A stretch of DNA of 64,000 nucleotides from Tupaia tana (GCA_026018925.1 JAKSZU010000006.1:190351449-190415448); one strand, 5' to 3'. Shown: positions 11,491-23,774, counted from the stretch's first letter. The notes: generated from the letters alone by a model not told the origin. Numbers and translations are program-made.

Positions 11491-12327
11491 CATGCCTGAC
11501 TAGTCAACTATGCTAACTTTCCTAGTCTTTATAAGACAATTCCTTCCAATTAAATTCTTCCAGTGAAAATTTTTGCCTGTTCAATTTCTTGTTCTACTCC
11601 TATTCCTATTCCTAATTGTTATCATTTAAAAAAATGCTGACAGAGCATGTGGCTGTTGTACCCTGGAGTGCCTTCGGCTGCTTGGGATTTGTTAGACGCT
11701 GCGAATTTAAAAAGAGAAATAATTTCTTTCACATTTTGTGCTGATCCTACTTTTTCCCTCTTTTCTCAAATATAATTTTTGGTTACTTTTCTCTGTGTTG
11801 TATATCCCTTGAAAAATAAATACTCAATTTCTGTAGATGTATTTAGTTAAAATAACCAATTTCTAATATCTGATTTTGTAGGTGATTATGTGCTGACTAC
11901 TATAGTTCTATGGGGATGAGTGTCCACATTCATCTGTAAATTGTACTTGGTGTCACTGAGAAAAGTTTAATATTATGTTCTATGAACTAAGAATCAACTG
12001 ATTTTTAAAGTCTCAAGTGAATAAAGCACAGGGATAAAATAGCCGATGATGACTTGCTTAATGAAAGAAAATCATGTTTTGTTTGAAGAGGAAAATCAAA
12101 TATATACCAGCAGTAGTGATGCTTGTAGCTTTACTTGTTTTGTTACTGTTAGGGTTTGGGAAACTTTCAGTATCCTAAATGAGAGGTGGAGGAAGAACTT
12201 ATGAGCTTTGACAATTAACTTCTGTATTTTCAGATGCAAAGAAAGTACTGCATTATAAAGTAATTTTTAATTGCCCAAAGGCATAGTATATGTTCTAAAT
12301 ATCTTTATTTAAAAATATATTCATTTG
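11491..12327. other. Unassigned sequence, 0.8 kb
   Basis: No gene or named repeat seen. Around 11640-11710 there is a short, less AT-rich patch. Confidence 0.5.
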
Positions 12328-12580
12328 GGGACCAGCAGATGGCATATGGTTACATCTCTGGACTCTCACATGGCTGACTGCAGTGTGAATCCCAGACCTG
12401 GAGGCCTGAAACTCACACTGGGTGCATGTGCGTGCATTCCCAAAATCCCTAGAGGAGAATGGAGGAGAAGGAATTGCAACATGGTCACTCCCCCCCAGGA
12501 GATGATTTTTCACTTTCTGTCTCTTTGTCTCTCTCTGCAGAGAGAGATGACGTGCCTTATAGCAAAAAATATGCTACAAA
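12328..12580 (+). mobile_element. Family A SINE, long form
   Basis: Starts 'gggaccagcagatggcat'. The B box has decayed ('cagtgtgaatccc'). The body and CT block are complete, and the tail region merges with the following TA/TG microsatellite. Confidence 0.88.
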
Positions 12581-12690
12581 TATATATATATATATGTGTG
12601 TGTATATATATATATGTATGTATATGTAATGCTCAGTGGTGTTCGTATATACAATACTTCTCTCTGTCTCTTTCTGTCTCTCTCTCTCTG

Positions 12691-12742
<52 letters not shown>
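12581..12742. repeat. Compound (TA)n/(TG)n and (TC)n microsatellite
   Basis: TA/TG tract at 12581-12627, a 30-bp non-repetitive island at 12632-12661, a CT-rich stretch, then a long (TA)n to about 12739. The tract appears to have grown from a SINE tail. Confidence 0.95.
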
Positions 12743-13730
12743 TAGCATATTTTTTGTCCTACATTTAAGTTAATTCAGGAAAAAGTGAAAGCAATCTCAG
12801 AGTTTTCTATGTTTTACCAATTGGCAATCAATCTTTCTAATTCTGAGACCAACTAATTTGTGGATTAATTTTTATTATATAAAATTGGTCCTAGGAGAAC
12901 TGTAGAAATAAAAGTAAATTATGTTATGTCAAGATTTTCTCTTAAATTTCAAATCGAGTCAATTACAAAAGAAATGACAAAGTTTTCTTAGCTTGACAGA
13001 TAGGGTATTTTGACATGAATAGCTGAAAAAGATCAAAGAGATGGAGATAAATTTCTACCTTTCCCTTTCTCACCAAAGTGCAGTAGAGTTTGACAAAGCT
13101 CTTTTCTTTCACGGTCTCCCACATTCCATAAATTTGAGTGAGAAGTCTCAATAAATGTCAAGGAAGATGAAACTTGTCTCTTCATTTTTCTTTCACGAAT
13201 GATCCAATAAGGCATTTTCAAATCTGAAAGAAAATGCTATAATCCAGCTATAAATTAAGAGACTATTACTTTCTGGGGACAGTTTTGATATGACTGCTAA
13301 CAGCTGTTACGTGTGTTTCTTTAATTCTCAGGAGAGCTCAGCACTTAACTTACATATAGATATCATTCTTTGAACTACCATTAAAAGTTACATTTTTATA
13401 GGAAGTACTCAGTGGTGTTCATATATACAATACTTCTTTATTGCTTCTTTTAGAAAGGGACTTGAATGAAATGACCCAAAGATCAGTATATAAATCTTTA
13501 GCTATGTGTATAAACCACATTTCACTGTGAATAAATGTGAATTTACATTATGTCTGATCTAATGCAAATGTCCTATATTTGCTCTACTAGTTAAGAATGA
13601 AATAAATATTTTCAAAGTCCTACTGCTTTGGATTAATGACCAAAAATATAAGAAATACATAGTAGATGAGTAGTCAGATGCTTACTTTATTTCACTTATT
13701 TTTTTTATAGGTTAAATTACAGAGGACACA
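12743..13730. other. Unassigned sequence, 1 kb
   Basis: No gene or named repeat. 13408-13437 matches the island in the microsatellite at 12632-12661 (see finding). Confidence 0.5.
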
Positions 13731-13996
13731 TTTTTTTTTCTTTGTTTTTGGAGAGGTTTTCGATATAGGGCACATGCGCTCGCCAGAAAGACAGAGAGAG
13801 ACAGAGAGATAAAAAGCAAGAAATCACCCCCCAGGGGGGACGGCCGCAATCTCTTCTCCTCCATTCTCCTCTTGGGATCTTGGGCACGCACGCACACGCG
13901 CCCGGCGTGAGTTTAAGCCACCGGGTCTGGGACTTGAACCGCAGTCAACTAAGTGGGAATCCAGCGACATAGCCAATACGCTAACTGCTGATCTCC
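13731..13996 (-). mobile_element. Family A SINE, long form, young
   Basis: T tract, complement of CT block, CpG-rich body ('cacgcacgcacacgcgcccg') and head ending 'ctgctgatctcc'. Perfect 9-bp target-site duplication 'agaggacac' at 13721-13729 and 13997-14005. Confidence 0.95.
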
Positions 13997-14084
13997 AGAG
14001 GACACTTTTTTAAGACAAATGTATTTTAACTATTACAATCCGGGTCTTCTTCCAAAGTTAACTTCAGCACTGTCTTTTCATATT

Positions 14085-14330
14085 TTTTAAAGAGTTAGAC
14101 TTAATCACTGTACATCTTTATAGTGTACAACGTGGTTTTCCCTAGCATGAAGACAGTTCATAATAGTCAAGTCAAAGATATGACCATACTCATTAACAAC
14201 ATATAACTTTTCATTTTTGTGTTTATTAAATATTTTCCCCTGATTCCCTCTTCTCCACTCTATTATCTCTAGTATATACACTTGCCCTCCCTGCTATGAT
14301 AAAGGAAGGACAATTTTACTGACTGTGAAG
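14085..14330 (-). mobile_element. LINE-1 3' UTR-like fragment
   Basis: Second of the four related segments: 'ttaatcactgtacatcttta', 'tagtgtacaacgtgg', then 'ccctccctgctatgat' downstream, matching 'ccctccctgctgttat' in the 25455 copy. Confidence 0.55.
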
Positions 14331-14639
14331 CATCAAAATTCATATAATTGAAAACAGATGAGTCCTTCTTTCCCAGATAATGATCCTTCCTGGTATTTAC
14401 CTTTCCTTCACAGTCAGCTAGACTATTTCACACACAATTTTAGTTATTTAGTGAAGACAATAAGCATTTGTGAAGTACTACTATATTTTGGATATTATGG
14501 CAAGAATTGGTGGTTCATAAGAAAATTAAGAGTTGTCTCTGATGTTGAAGAGTTTAGTTCATAAGTAAGTTATATAATATATATTTACCCTGCAAAGTAA
14601 TAAGTTAAATAGTGGCATATGTAAGGAGAATTCTTTTGG

Positions 14640-15208
14640 ATTACAGAGAACATATTAACCACATTCTACCCAGTGGATATATGAAAGGCATAATCTAGAC
14701 ACAAAGATCAAGATGACACCAATGCTAGAAGGTGGTCATGGGCAGGAACCAGGGTAACTTCTAGAGGAAGCTGGGAAAGGCAAAGAATGGATGGTACCTT
14801 AGAGCCTCTAAAAGAAACTAGGCACATCGGGACCAGCAGTTGACGTAATGACTATGTCGCTGGACTCCCATGTAGTCGACCGCAGTTTGAGTCCCGGACC
14901 CGGTGGCTTAAACTCACGCCGGGCGCGTGTGTGTGCGTGCCCAAGATCCCGAGAGGAGAATGGAGGAGAAGGGATTGAGGTGTGGTCATCCCCCCTGGGG
15001 AGTGATTTCTCACTTTCTGTCTCTCTGTCTTCCTGGTGAGCACACATGTCGTATAGCAAAAACCTCTTCAAAATAAATAAATAAATAAAAAGAAACTATG
15101 CATATCAACATCTTAGTTTTAGTCCAGTTTTATAGATAATAAATTTGTGTTGTATTAATCCAGTAAATTCATAGTAATTTGTTATATCAGCAACAGGAAA
15201 CTAACAAG
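14640..15208 (+). mobile_element. MLT1-like MaLR LTR split by a SINE
   Basis: The 3' half is recognisable on both sides of the SINE at 14829-15087: 'gaagctgggaaaggcaaaga' before, then 'agataataaatttgtgttgt' with the polyadenylation motif and 'gcaacaggaaactaacaag' at the end. The left border is approximate. An ancient solo LTR fossil, older than the SINE it contains. Confidence 0.7.
14829..15087 (+). mobile_element. Family A SINE inserted in the MLT1-like LTR
   Basis: Full-length, starting 'gggaccagcagttgacgtaa', with an (AAAT)n tail. The 19-bp target-site duplication is imperfect: 14810-14828 'aaaagaaactaggcacatc' and 15088-15106 'aaaagaaactatgcatatc'. Confidence 0.95.
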
Positions 15209-15517
15209 ACTTCACTGTAGATGGAAGTTATAGATTTGTAAGGTTTCATGTAATAATCTCTGGGCAAGAGAGCCATGTGTAGTTTAAATATTTATTCAAG
15301 GCATTCTTGTATCCCCTTTGAAAGAGGCTTTCTGTTCTTCTCTACTCCTTCTTCAGTTCTTATGGAAATCATTGAGGGTAAAAGCAAGGTTATCTTGAAG
15401 CAGAGATTTAGAGTATGAGCCTTAAACACAATGTTTTACATATTCTCATGGTTACTTCAAAGATGGCTTGGAACTACCTCCATCCCCACTGTAGTAAATT
15501 CAGTCTTGTAACAGGAT
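15209..15517. other. Unassigned sequence
   Basis: About 300 bp without gene or repeat that I can name. Confidence 0.5.
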
Positions 15518-15683
15518 TTTTAAAAAAACAATTATTTATTTATTTATTTAATCATTATTATTTTTTAAATGTGGCCAGAGAGAGAGAAAGAAAGTGAGAA
15601 AGCAAATCGCCAGATCTGGGACTCGAACTGTGGTTAGCCATGTGGGAGTTCAGCACCTTACCATCATACCACGTTTTGACCAC
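15518..15683 (-). mobile_element. Family A SINE, short form
   Basis: (ATTT)n tail side, 'gtggccagagagagag', B box complement 'actcgaactgtgg', and head complement. No GC-rich body. Confidence 0.85.
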
Positions 15684-15807
15684 CAGACAAAATACTCTAA
15701 AGTAGTTGAAAGCTATAGACTTTTTAATTAAAACTGAATAATGAAGTTAGATTTAAATTTAGACATTAGTGCTATATTTGAAATGTATATATGTGAATGG
15801 TGATACT

Positions 15808-16361
15808 ATGGTTTGAATGTGTTCCTTAATATTCATGTGTTGGAAGCTTAATTCCTAATGCAATAGGATTGGAAGTTGGGGCCTAAAGGTCAAGAAAGCT
15901 CTGTCTTCATGAATGGATTAATGTCATTATCAAAGGAATGAGCTAGTTGTTGTGAGAGTGGGTTTGTTATAAAGGGATTTCAACCTCTTGCTTGCTCATA
16001 CTCTTTTACTCTTCCACCTTCTTCTGTGGGAATGACACAGCCAGAAGGCTGTGGGTAGATGTTGGCACCTTGATAGTAGACTTTCAAGAAATGCAATAAA
16101 TAAATCTCTCTTTTTTTAAAAAAAAAGTATTTTATTTACTTTTATTTATCATAATTATTTTTGTTTTAATTTGACCAGAGGGAGAAAGAGAGGGAAAGTG
16201 AGAAAGCAAGCTGTAGGGTCTGGGACTCAAACCATGGTCAGCAATGTGGGAGCCAAGCACCTCAACCACCATGCCATTTGCCAGCCCCGTAAATCTCTCT
16301 ATTTAATAAATTACCCAGTCTGTAGTATTCTGTTATTGCAACACAAAATAGATTAAGACAG
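15808..16361 (+). mobile_element. MaLR LTR (MST-like) split by a SINE
   Basis: Near-complete solo LTR. It starts 'tatggtttgaatgtg', continues with 'ttcatgtgttggaagctt', 'atgaatggattaatg', 'ggtttgttataaagg' and 'atgacacagccagaaggct', and closes with 'taaattacccagtctg' and 'gattaagaca'. The SINE at 16112-16289 sits near its polyadenylation region. An ancient fossil that looks almost full-length once the SINE is discounted. Confidence 0.88.
16112..16289 (-). mobile_element. Family A SINE, short form, inside the LTR
   Basis: Perfect 11-bp target-site duplication 'taaatctctct' at 16101-16111 and 16290-16300. Minus-strand head complement 'ccatttgccagcccc'. Shows that the short form was active after the LTR fixed. 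Confidence 0.95.
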
Positions 16362-17327
16362 GTAGAAAATTTTGTGCCAGAGCAACAAAACTTGAATTCT
16401 TATTCCCCTAAGGAGAGCTACATTTGCAATACATCAGCTCACATAGCCATCTCCTTAGGATACCATGAGTAAATAGACATGTTCTTTGTCCCTTTACTGG
16501 ACAAAGATTATATATTAATTTTTTTACCCCTTTAAGACACGTTTTAAAGTAACTCTGCTCATCTTCATACCTTCTCCTTCTCCTTGTGAGCATGGGCTCT
16601 GTTGTGCCTGGAATATTTACACAACACAACACTTACCTCCCTTATAAACTCTGGATTTTCCCCTGTCCTTGCCCTCCTTTTTATTTGTAGACTTGCATCT
16701 GAATATAGAAAGTAATATTAAATATCAGGATTTTCAGTTATAGAATGGGGAAATAAAATACCTTTTGTCAGCCCTACCTCTCAAATAATAAAGCAATCCT
16801 TCATCACATAAATTTAGAATCCAGCCACTTGTTTCCCAACCCATAGCAAGCTAAGTCGTGGAAAATCAGATTCGTGCACTCTAGTGACTGGCCTTGATAG
16901 GTTGATTCTAGACTTTGAGCTTCATATTTACTTTACTTTATTTGATAGTTTTATTGTCAAGGAATATTCCTTAAATTAACCTTCTTCATGCACAATGTTG
17001 AGATAGTCACAAGGCAAGAAGGAAGTAGAAATAAACCTATTGATTGATATCATCCTGTCACAACATATATGATCATGGTTACCAATCCCAGAATCCGTGA
17101 ATTATTCCAGGGGTTGTAGGGCTTACATGGCATAGATTTCAATCATCGTACTCTTTCAGATTGTAATAAGGTTAATATGACTGCATTATGGCATTTGAAG
17201 TACATAGCAAATAAGAAATCTGGTCCTTGAGAAGTTAGCCATATTTACAGAATGAGATGAATTCACATTTATTTAACACTAGATGCACAGAACATTAAAT
17301 TTGTTCTTGCTATAGATGTGATAAAGA
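16362..17327. other. Unassigned sequence, about 1 kb
   Basis: No coding frame or named repeat recognised. Confidence 0.5.
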
Positions 17328-17610
17328 TTTTTAAAAAATTTATTTTAGAGTTTGGCCATAGGATGTGTGTGCTTGCCAGAGAGATGGAGAGAAACAGAGA
17401 GAAAAGGTAAAAAATCCACCTCTTCTTCCCCCCGAAGAGAGGATGACCATGTTGATGCAATCTATTCTTCTCCATTCTCCTGTTGGGATTTTGGGCACTC
17501 ATGCACATGTGACTGGTGTGATTTTTTAAGCCACTGGGTCTGGGGCTTGAACTGTGGAATTGGCCATGTGGGATCCAGCTACCTTAACCTCCACTCCACC
17601 TATGAGCCCT
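17328..17610 (-). mobile_element. Family A SINE, long form, diverged
   Basis: 'ggccataggatgtgtgtgct' (complement of the 3' part), then GA-rich block, body, and head complement 'tggccatgtgggatccagct'. Confidence 0.85.
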
Positions 17611-17875
17611 GATGATGAACTCTTAATGGGTACAGAATACATGCTAATATGCACCCAAGGAAGTTATTTTCAGCTTGTAGTCTAGGATGGGACAGTGACC
17701 CTTTTCACGAATAAAATTTTAAAATACCCCTAAGTATTTCCATAGTGACTAAAAATACAATGGAAAAGAAAATACAGATACTTTACAGAAAATGAAAGCT
17801 CAGTTTAAAAATAGAGACAATCAATCATCTTATATTTAGCCATCTCTATTAACCAGCAAGAGTAAAGATTGATAT

Positions 17876-18124
17876 TTATTATTTTTTCAGTTTGCTATAG
17901 GATGTGTGTGCTCACTATCAAGACAGAGAGAGACAGACTGAGAGAGCGAAATCACCCCCCAAGTGTGATGAGCATGCTTGAATCCCTTCTCCTCTACCCT
18001 ATTCTTGGGATTCTGGGCATGAATGCACACATGTGTGAGTTTCAAGCCTGTAGATCTGGTACTCGAACCGTGGTTGACCATGTGGGAGTCCTGCACCTTA
18101 ACCACTACACCATCTGCTGGCCCA
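17876..18124 (-). mobile_element. Family A SINE, long form
   Basis: 'gctataggatgtgtgtgctc', GA block, body complement, B box complement 'actcgaaccgtgg', head complement ending 'catctgctggccc'. Confidence 0.9.
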
Positions 18125-19293
18125 GTCTCTCTTTCTTACACGGTACTCTATTTATGCAGCTTAAAACTGTTGAGTGTGCTACAAATAACATTGTTACATA
18201 GCAAGTCAGGAGCAGAAGCCATAGAGCTTCAAGCTGCTGGTTTAATTTTCTCTTTCATAATTGCTATCTAAGAGCCTGCTCCAATTGTTAACATCTGTTA
18301 AAAATAAAATGATGAGACCCTTTGGCCCTGAAGCCATATGTCTATTTAACTTGGGTAGCTTGAGTGGCCACCAGACTAATTAAGATACATTCAAATGAGA
18401 AAGACATTGTACTTAAAGCCAAATAGCTATCTCTAAACTCTATGCTATTGATCACAACACAAGTAAAGAGTGAGAGATTATAAATGGATGAGAGCAAATC
18501 CACAATCATTAAAGGAAAACCTACTCCAATATATGCTGTATTGCACATAGGCAATCTGCATCAACTTTGCATCCAGAGTTCTGCTTACATTATATGGTAT
18601 CCTTTGCCAAAGACAATTAAGAATCTTAAACACATAAAGGGTTATTACCCAAAGGATGCTGTTAAGCGCCAGCCATCTGCAGATGAGCTTACATTTTATC
18701 TGATGGATTTGGGATGCTCATGATCATTGCTATTAATATTGACAGAACATTCCTGGGGGATGGATCGGCAGACAAGAAATGTTTGAGAACACACTGCTGT
18801 GGGATTAGGAATATTGGCAACAGAATAGGTTTCTGAGGGAGATTTGTTGATTTCCTTTCCTGGAAACTTTTGATAGACGCCTTGCAGTCTGGCACAGTGA
18901 AAATGTGCCATGACTCAAGCAGACCTGATGATCTAATGTCTAGTGGTCCCTTCCAAACCTATGATAGAGAACTAAACTCAAGGCAATTATAAAGAACAAA
19001 GCATTGTGTCAAATACATTGTTCACATCCTTCTTAAAGCCTCTAGTCTCTGCAACAACAGATGAATTCGAGCAATAGTTATATGAATACAACAAATCAGA
19101 TCACAGTTAACTAGGATGTATACACGTATTGCATGTAGTTCACCTGATGGCTTTAACTTTATCATTTAATCATTATTTAAGCTAGATTTAAAAAGAAAAA
19201 AACAGGTAGTAAAAATCTAGTTATAACGATTAGAATACCTTTCTATGGGGTATTGTGGAATGAAAGTGATGATTTTATAAGATAAATTACCAT
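18125..19293. other. Unassigned, SINE-poor sequence, 1.2 kb
   Basis: Start of a 2.76-kb interval with no SINE. 18630-18960 has a more even base composition than the surroundings but no coding frame with recognisable content. Confidence 0.5.
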
Positions 19294-19418
19294 GTGTGGG
19301 GAGCTCCTGGCTTGTGTGAGTAAGCACATTAGATTTCCCTAATAAAGCTTTCTTTTCCTTGTGCTTGGTTTGATACCAAGGATTGACTTTGCTCTATCTT
19401 GGCATCCTATTTCACATA
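19294..19418 (+). mobile_element. Possible LTR 3' end fragment
   Basis: Starts 'tgtggggagctcc', contains 'aataaagctttcttt' (polyadenylation motif plus pyrimidine tract) and ends in '...atttcaca', the TG...CA layout of LTRs. Family not identified. Incomplete fossil. Confidence 0.4.
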
Positions 19419-20494
19419 CTATAGAAACTTTCAACAGCAGCTTTCTTGAAGAAGCATTCATATCCCCACCTTTCCTTCCCACTGCTTCTACTTCAACACA
19501 GATATTTCATTGTTTTCCTTCCTCTTGAATACATTGGTTCAATGATCATTTTATCCCTTGAAAGTACATTATGTTGCCTGGAAAACGTACACCATGCTGG
19601 CTTCACTTCTGCTGAGACTCTTACTGCACTCCACAAGCTCCTCAATAAGATTCAATGCTATGAAATCGTCTTCACTCTCATGTTGCAAACAAATCTTTGC
19701 CACTAGAGATCAAGACTTCTAAAATTCACTTCCTGATTTGCAGCAGCTACTTGAATGTTTTCCAAGTTTAAACATGCTATTGCAAAGGAAAAGTGAAGCT
19801 TTTTGAAGTTTTCAAAGCAGCAGGGATTCACTTTTTTAATGGAGAATATTCCAATCTGTGGTCCCAACCTGACAACATGGGGTGTCACATTTCCCACAAT
19901 CTGTCTTGAGGCCTGCAGGTGTGACAACCTTACCACATGTTATAATGAGCACAGCTGATCCTCCTGTGTACTGCTGAGTTAATGGGTTATCTCCCTCAGT
20001 GTCCTTTGTTTGTTACAAATTATTTACAGAAACCAATTTAGAAAGATGAACTGTAGTTTTTGCTTTCTTTTCCTCCCATTGTTACTCTCCTGATATCCCT
20101 GACCATTAAAGATACGCCAAGTATCATTTCTGTATGTTTTGTAAAATGCAACATATCGAATGCAGACTGGAATCAAGTCACTACAGATAGTTTCGTTGGC
20201 TTCACTATTATCTTACTCCTTCCTCTCATCCACCTAGCACAAGAGATGTTAGGATAACAGTACTGTGACTAGGATAGTTAGAATCATAGGACCAAGAATG
20301 ACGATAGCTTTGCCAGTTGCCTTCTGAATGATCCTGGCTAAGCGTCTTAATTTATCAAGAACTCTATGTTCTTCTGTGTAAAATAGGGTAAATACAAGTG
20401 GAAATGAGTTTTAAAATATAAAAATGTGAACAAAGAGTGAATTTATATATCAGAAACCATAACGATCAACTGTAAACTTTCACATCTCTGTGTT
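19419..20494. other. Unassigned sequence, 1.1 kb
   Basis: No gene or named repeat. 20330-20400 weakly resembles MIR ('cctggctaagcgtcttaa', 'tgtgtaaaataggg') but is too short to annotate. Confidence 0.45.
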
Positions 20495-20690
20495 TTGAAG
20501 AGACTTTCATACATTGTTGGTAGAAATGCCAATTGGTACATTTTGAAAAATAATTAGGCTATTCCTTGGATATCAAATATGCTCAAAATTTAATATCAGC
20601 AGCTGTATGCATATTCCCCATAGGGACTATCACAATTATATTTCTGGAAACTTGTACAAGAAATTTCATTGTAGTGTTTTAATTACATCT
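20495..20690 (+). mobile_element. Old LINE-1 (L1M-type) 3' ORF2 fragment
   Basis: 'gactttcatacattgttggt', 'agaaatgccaattggtaca' and 'cttgtacaagaaatttcatt' match in order the L1 segment normally reading 'ctcatacattgctggtggg' ... 'tgtacacgaatgttcat'. Highly diverged. Confidence 0.75.
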
Positions 20691-20734
20691 ATCTATCTTT
20701 AATTATTTATCAATATTTATCGGTACATAGCTAT

Positions 20735-20800
20735 CATACATATATATGTGTGTGTATATATATGTATATTATATACATACATATTTATACATGCATATGT
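20735..20800. repeat. (TA)n/(TG)n microsatellite, interrupted
   Basis: Alternating pyrimidine-purine tract of TA, TG and CA dinucleotides. Confidence 0.9.
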
Positions 20801-20881
20801 ATCAGCAAGAAAATGAATTAATGAATGATTATATTTGGGATTCCATTAGATACATTTTTATTTAAAATAAATTAAGTATTA

Positions 20882-21050
20882 GGGACCAGCAGATGGCATA
20901 ACGGTTAGGAGACTGGAGAAGGGATTGCAGCCTGACTATGATTTCTCACTTTCTGTCTGTCTGTCTGTCTCTCTCTGTCTCTCCAGTGAATGTGCACCCT
21001 ATAACAAAAGAAACTCTCCAAAACAAAACAAAACACCACAACAAAAAACA
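20882..21050 (+). mobile_element. Family A SINE with internal deletion
   Basis: 169 bp only. Head with A box joins directly to 'gagaagggattgcag', so the B box and first half of the body are missing. Target-site duplication 17/18: 20864-20881 'aaaataaattaagtatta', 21051-21068 'aaaataaattaaggatta'. Confidence 0.93.
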
Positions 21051-21068
21051 AAAATAAATTAAGGATTA

Positions 21069-22682
21069 TAGGTCAGCATAGATAAACCTCAAAAACAGAA
21101 GGTTAAAGGATAGTGCAATATGATACCTTCTTATAACATATGAATGGTCAAAGAATTTCTATATAGTAATTGTGACTATACACATATATAGTCAGTTCCA
21201 CTATATGGAATGCCATATGCCAAATTTAGAAGAGTAAATATTTCTTCAGTCACTGGGGAATGAAATTGGAAACAAATATAAATTGGGGTTCACATTTTAT
21301 CAGTCATTATTTTTTTCTTAAGGTAGGTGGCTTATATATGGATGTTTATTAAACTGTCATCTATATCTGTATGCGAGAGTTAGTTTATAATGCCCCAGAT
21401 GGTAAAACCATAAAGAAAATGATGCTTTAATAACAGTAATATAAATTGAATCTATTATACAAAATACAATGAGTAGGAGTGACAGAAGGTTTCTATGACT
21501 TTTCTAAACAATGCTTAGCATAGCACTCCACTTAAAGTCAATTGTCAATAGAGTATGTTTTTTATTAAAATGATTTGACTTTATTATTAATAATTAGCCA
21601 TAGTCAATTGAAATTTGTGTTTACTTACTTAATAAAGCTGGCAATATTTAATATCTTAATATTCTGGTAGGGGAGGTGAGAAATTCAATAATACTTGATT
21701 CTATAAAGTTATTTGCAGGTAATAAATCAATGATTATCTTTTAACATTGAATGATTTTTCTCTGCATAGGTGTATCTGGCCAACATTGTCAAAAATAGCT
21801 ACATTTGTAAAAGTAAATTAATTTTGAACTTCTGTGTTATATCATTAATATTCTGATACTGTCATTGATGAAATAAGCATATGAGGGAATCTTTACGGAG
21901 AAATGAAAAATGTTTCACTAAGTGAATTATGGGTAACTTTTTCAGTCCTTCTACTGCTATATATTTCTATTAGTCTCATTATTTACATATCTCAATGGCT
22001 TTTGTGTATTAGTACTCATGTTAAGATTGGTAAATATTAGATAATCAAGTATCAGAATTCAATGATTTCAGGCTTGCCAGTAAGTAGAAAACAATGACAT
22101 CAAAGGGAAAAACATCTTTGGTAATTGATTTATTCCCTGAATCTCACTGAAACTTTCTTATCAATGTCAATTTTTCTGTTAAGCCAACCTCCACATTAGG
22201 GAAAATAATGTTCTCTTCTTATTAGCTATTGCTGAGGTGAATGGTGGTGTAATTTTTATTTTCAACCTAGGAAATGGAAAACTCCTGAAAGCAAATTTTG
22301 TGTTCCAAAGACACAAAATGCATTTCAACATCTGACATAAGTTACCTTTGAACTGTCAGCTCTTTAGGAATAATTGCATAGATGCTTTCCTATTTGGGTT
22401 TCCTCTGTGATTTTAGAAAAAGTCCAAGGTGATAATGTTCATCCATCAAAGTAATTTCCATGGTAACTGATAGCCAGGGAATGTTTGGAAACCCTTAGCT
22501 AAAATGATGATGATGATGAAAATAATGACAGATTAAGTGCTAAAATTAGAATTAGTAATTAGATATTTAAGTCAAGTTAGATTTGATTTACAGACTTCAA
22601 GCTGATCGATTGTTTAATTATCTGTATTAGAATACAAATTGAAATAACTGTAGATGAATAATGAAAATAAAAGCCTCATGGT
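21069..22682. other. Unassigned AT-rich sequence, 1.6 kb
   Basis: No SINE, gene or named repeat. A small (GAT)n tract occurs near 22505. Confidence 0.5.
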
Positions 22683-22965
22683 TGGAAGGTAAAGGGTATG
22701 GACATAGTGACCAAGGTCCTGAGGTTCAAATCTTGGCTCTAGGAACTGAGTGTGCAGTGATTAAACACCCTGCACTGTGAGGCTCACCAACATGTTGAAA
22801 TTCTGGCTTCTTGTCTGAAGACCCACCTAAGTAAATGGGGTACGTACATGTCCATTATCTGGGGTTAGCTGGGGGTGGAATACAGGGTCAAGACAGTCTC
22901 AAGGGTCTCTCTCTCTCTCTTTCTCTCTCTCTTTCCTCTGTCTGGCTCAAGGAAGAAATAAAATG
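22683..22965 (+). mobile_element. Family C SINE (tRNA-like, AATAAA tail)
   Basis: A B-box-like 'gaggttcaaatctt' lies near the 5' side. The body reads 'acatgtccattatctggggt' and 'agctgggggtggaatacagg', followed by a (CT)n block and 'gaagaaataaaatg'. Shares body and tail with 25780, 31090 and 50055. Unlike family A it carries AATAAA before the A-rich end. Confidence 0.7.
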
Positions 22966-22969
22966 AACC

Positions 22970-23165
22970 AATCAACTAATTCTAACTCTGTTACTTCCTG
23001 ACCGTCTGACCTTGGACACGTTACATACCCTTCTTATGCCTCAGTTTCCTCATATGTAAAAGGAGGATAATGATAAAATCTATAATATGAAGTATATTTA
23101 AGAATTAAATGACTGAACATGTCTATAGAGCACTTCAAACCTTGCCTAGTAGGTAGTAACTAGCA
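22970..23165 (+). mobile_element. MIR
   Basis: Core landmarks: 'ctctgttacttcctgacc', 'gaccttggacacgttacata', 'cctcagtttcctcatatgta' and 'ggaggataatgataa'. Ancient mammalian SINE. Confidence 0.88.
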
Positions 23166-23763
23166 GTTTAAAGTTTGTTGAGAAATTAATTTACATATAT
23201 AATAAAGATAATCTTGTATGGATAAACCTGTTGCTCAGATTCTGAGTCCTGATGTTAACCTGGTGATTGAATTCTTCCTATGCAATTTTAATTTGCTTTT
23301 ATGATTCTTCTCTATTTCCTGCTACCTCAACTTTGAGTACAAACTATATAGATTTATAATAAAGGAATTTAAATGGCAGATAATTACTTTATAGTTAAAA
23401 TACTTCTTGCCTGATTATTGCAACATCCATTGCTCTATAGAAAGTGTAACTGATAAACTATTCTTTTTAACCAGAAAATATATAATTAGCAATTGGCATA
23501 CTACCTATTTCTCATCACATGGAAATACTGTAATATGTACCTACTTTTTTAGATAACAGAATTATGAAAATTTTAATTTAAACTTTTAAAGGTTAAAAAA
23601 TGAAAACTATTTTTTTTTAATTATAAAAACACTTGGTGCACAACTTATTTGCCAGAATTAATTACAAGGTCAGGAAGAACAGTCTTACCAAGTTTCTGGA
23701 AGGTCATACTTCGATATTTGTATGTAATATCAGAAGTAACTGTACTTTATTAAAATAGAAAAT
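23166..23763. other. Unassigned sequence, 0.6 kb
   Basis: AT-rich, nothing recognised. Confidence 0.5.
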
Positions 23764-23774
23764 AAATTTATTAG

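Noticed and set aside
12325-12768. 147-codon frame ending in a YIYIYIYI run
   Set aside because: It reads through a SINE and then a TA microsatellite; no protein features.
18484-18723. 79-codon frame in a SINE-poor region
   Set aside because: Length is within chance expectation, and the peptide has no motif or biased codon use.
22500-22520. CRISPR-like or satellite array
   Set aside because: Only short simple repeats; no regularly spaced repeat/spacer structure exists anywhere in the window.
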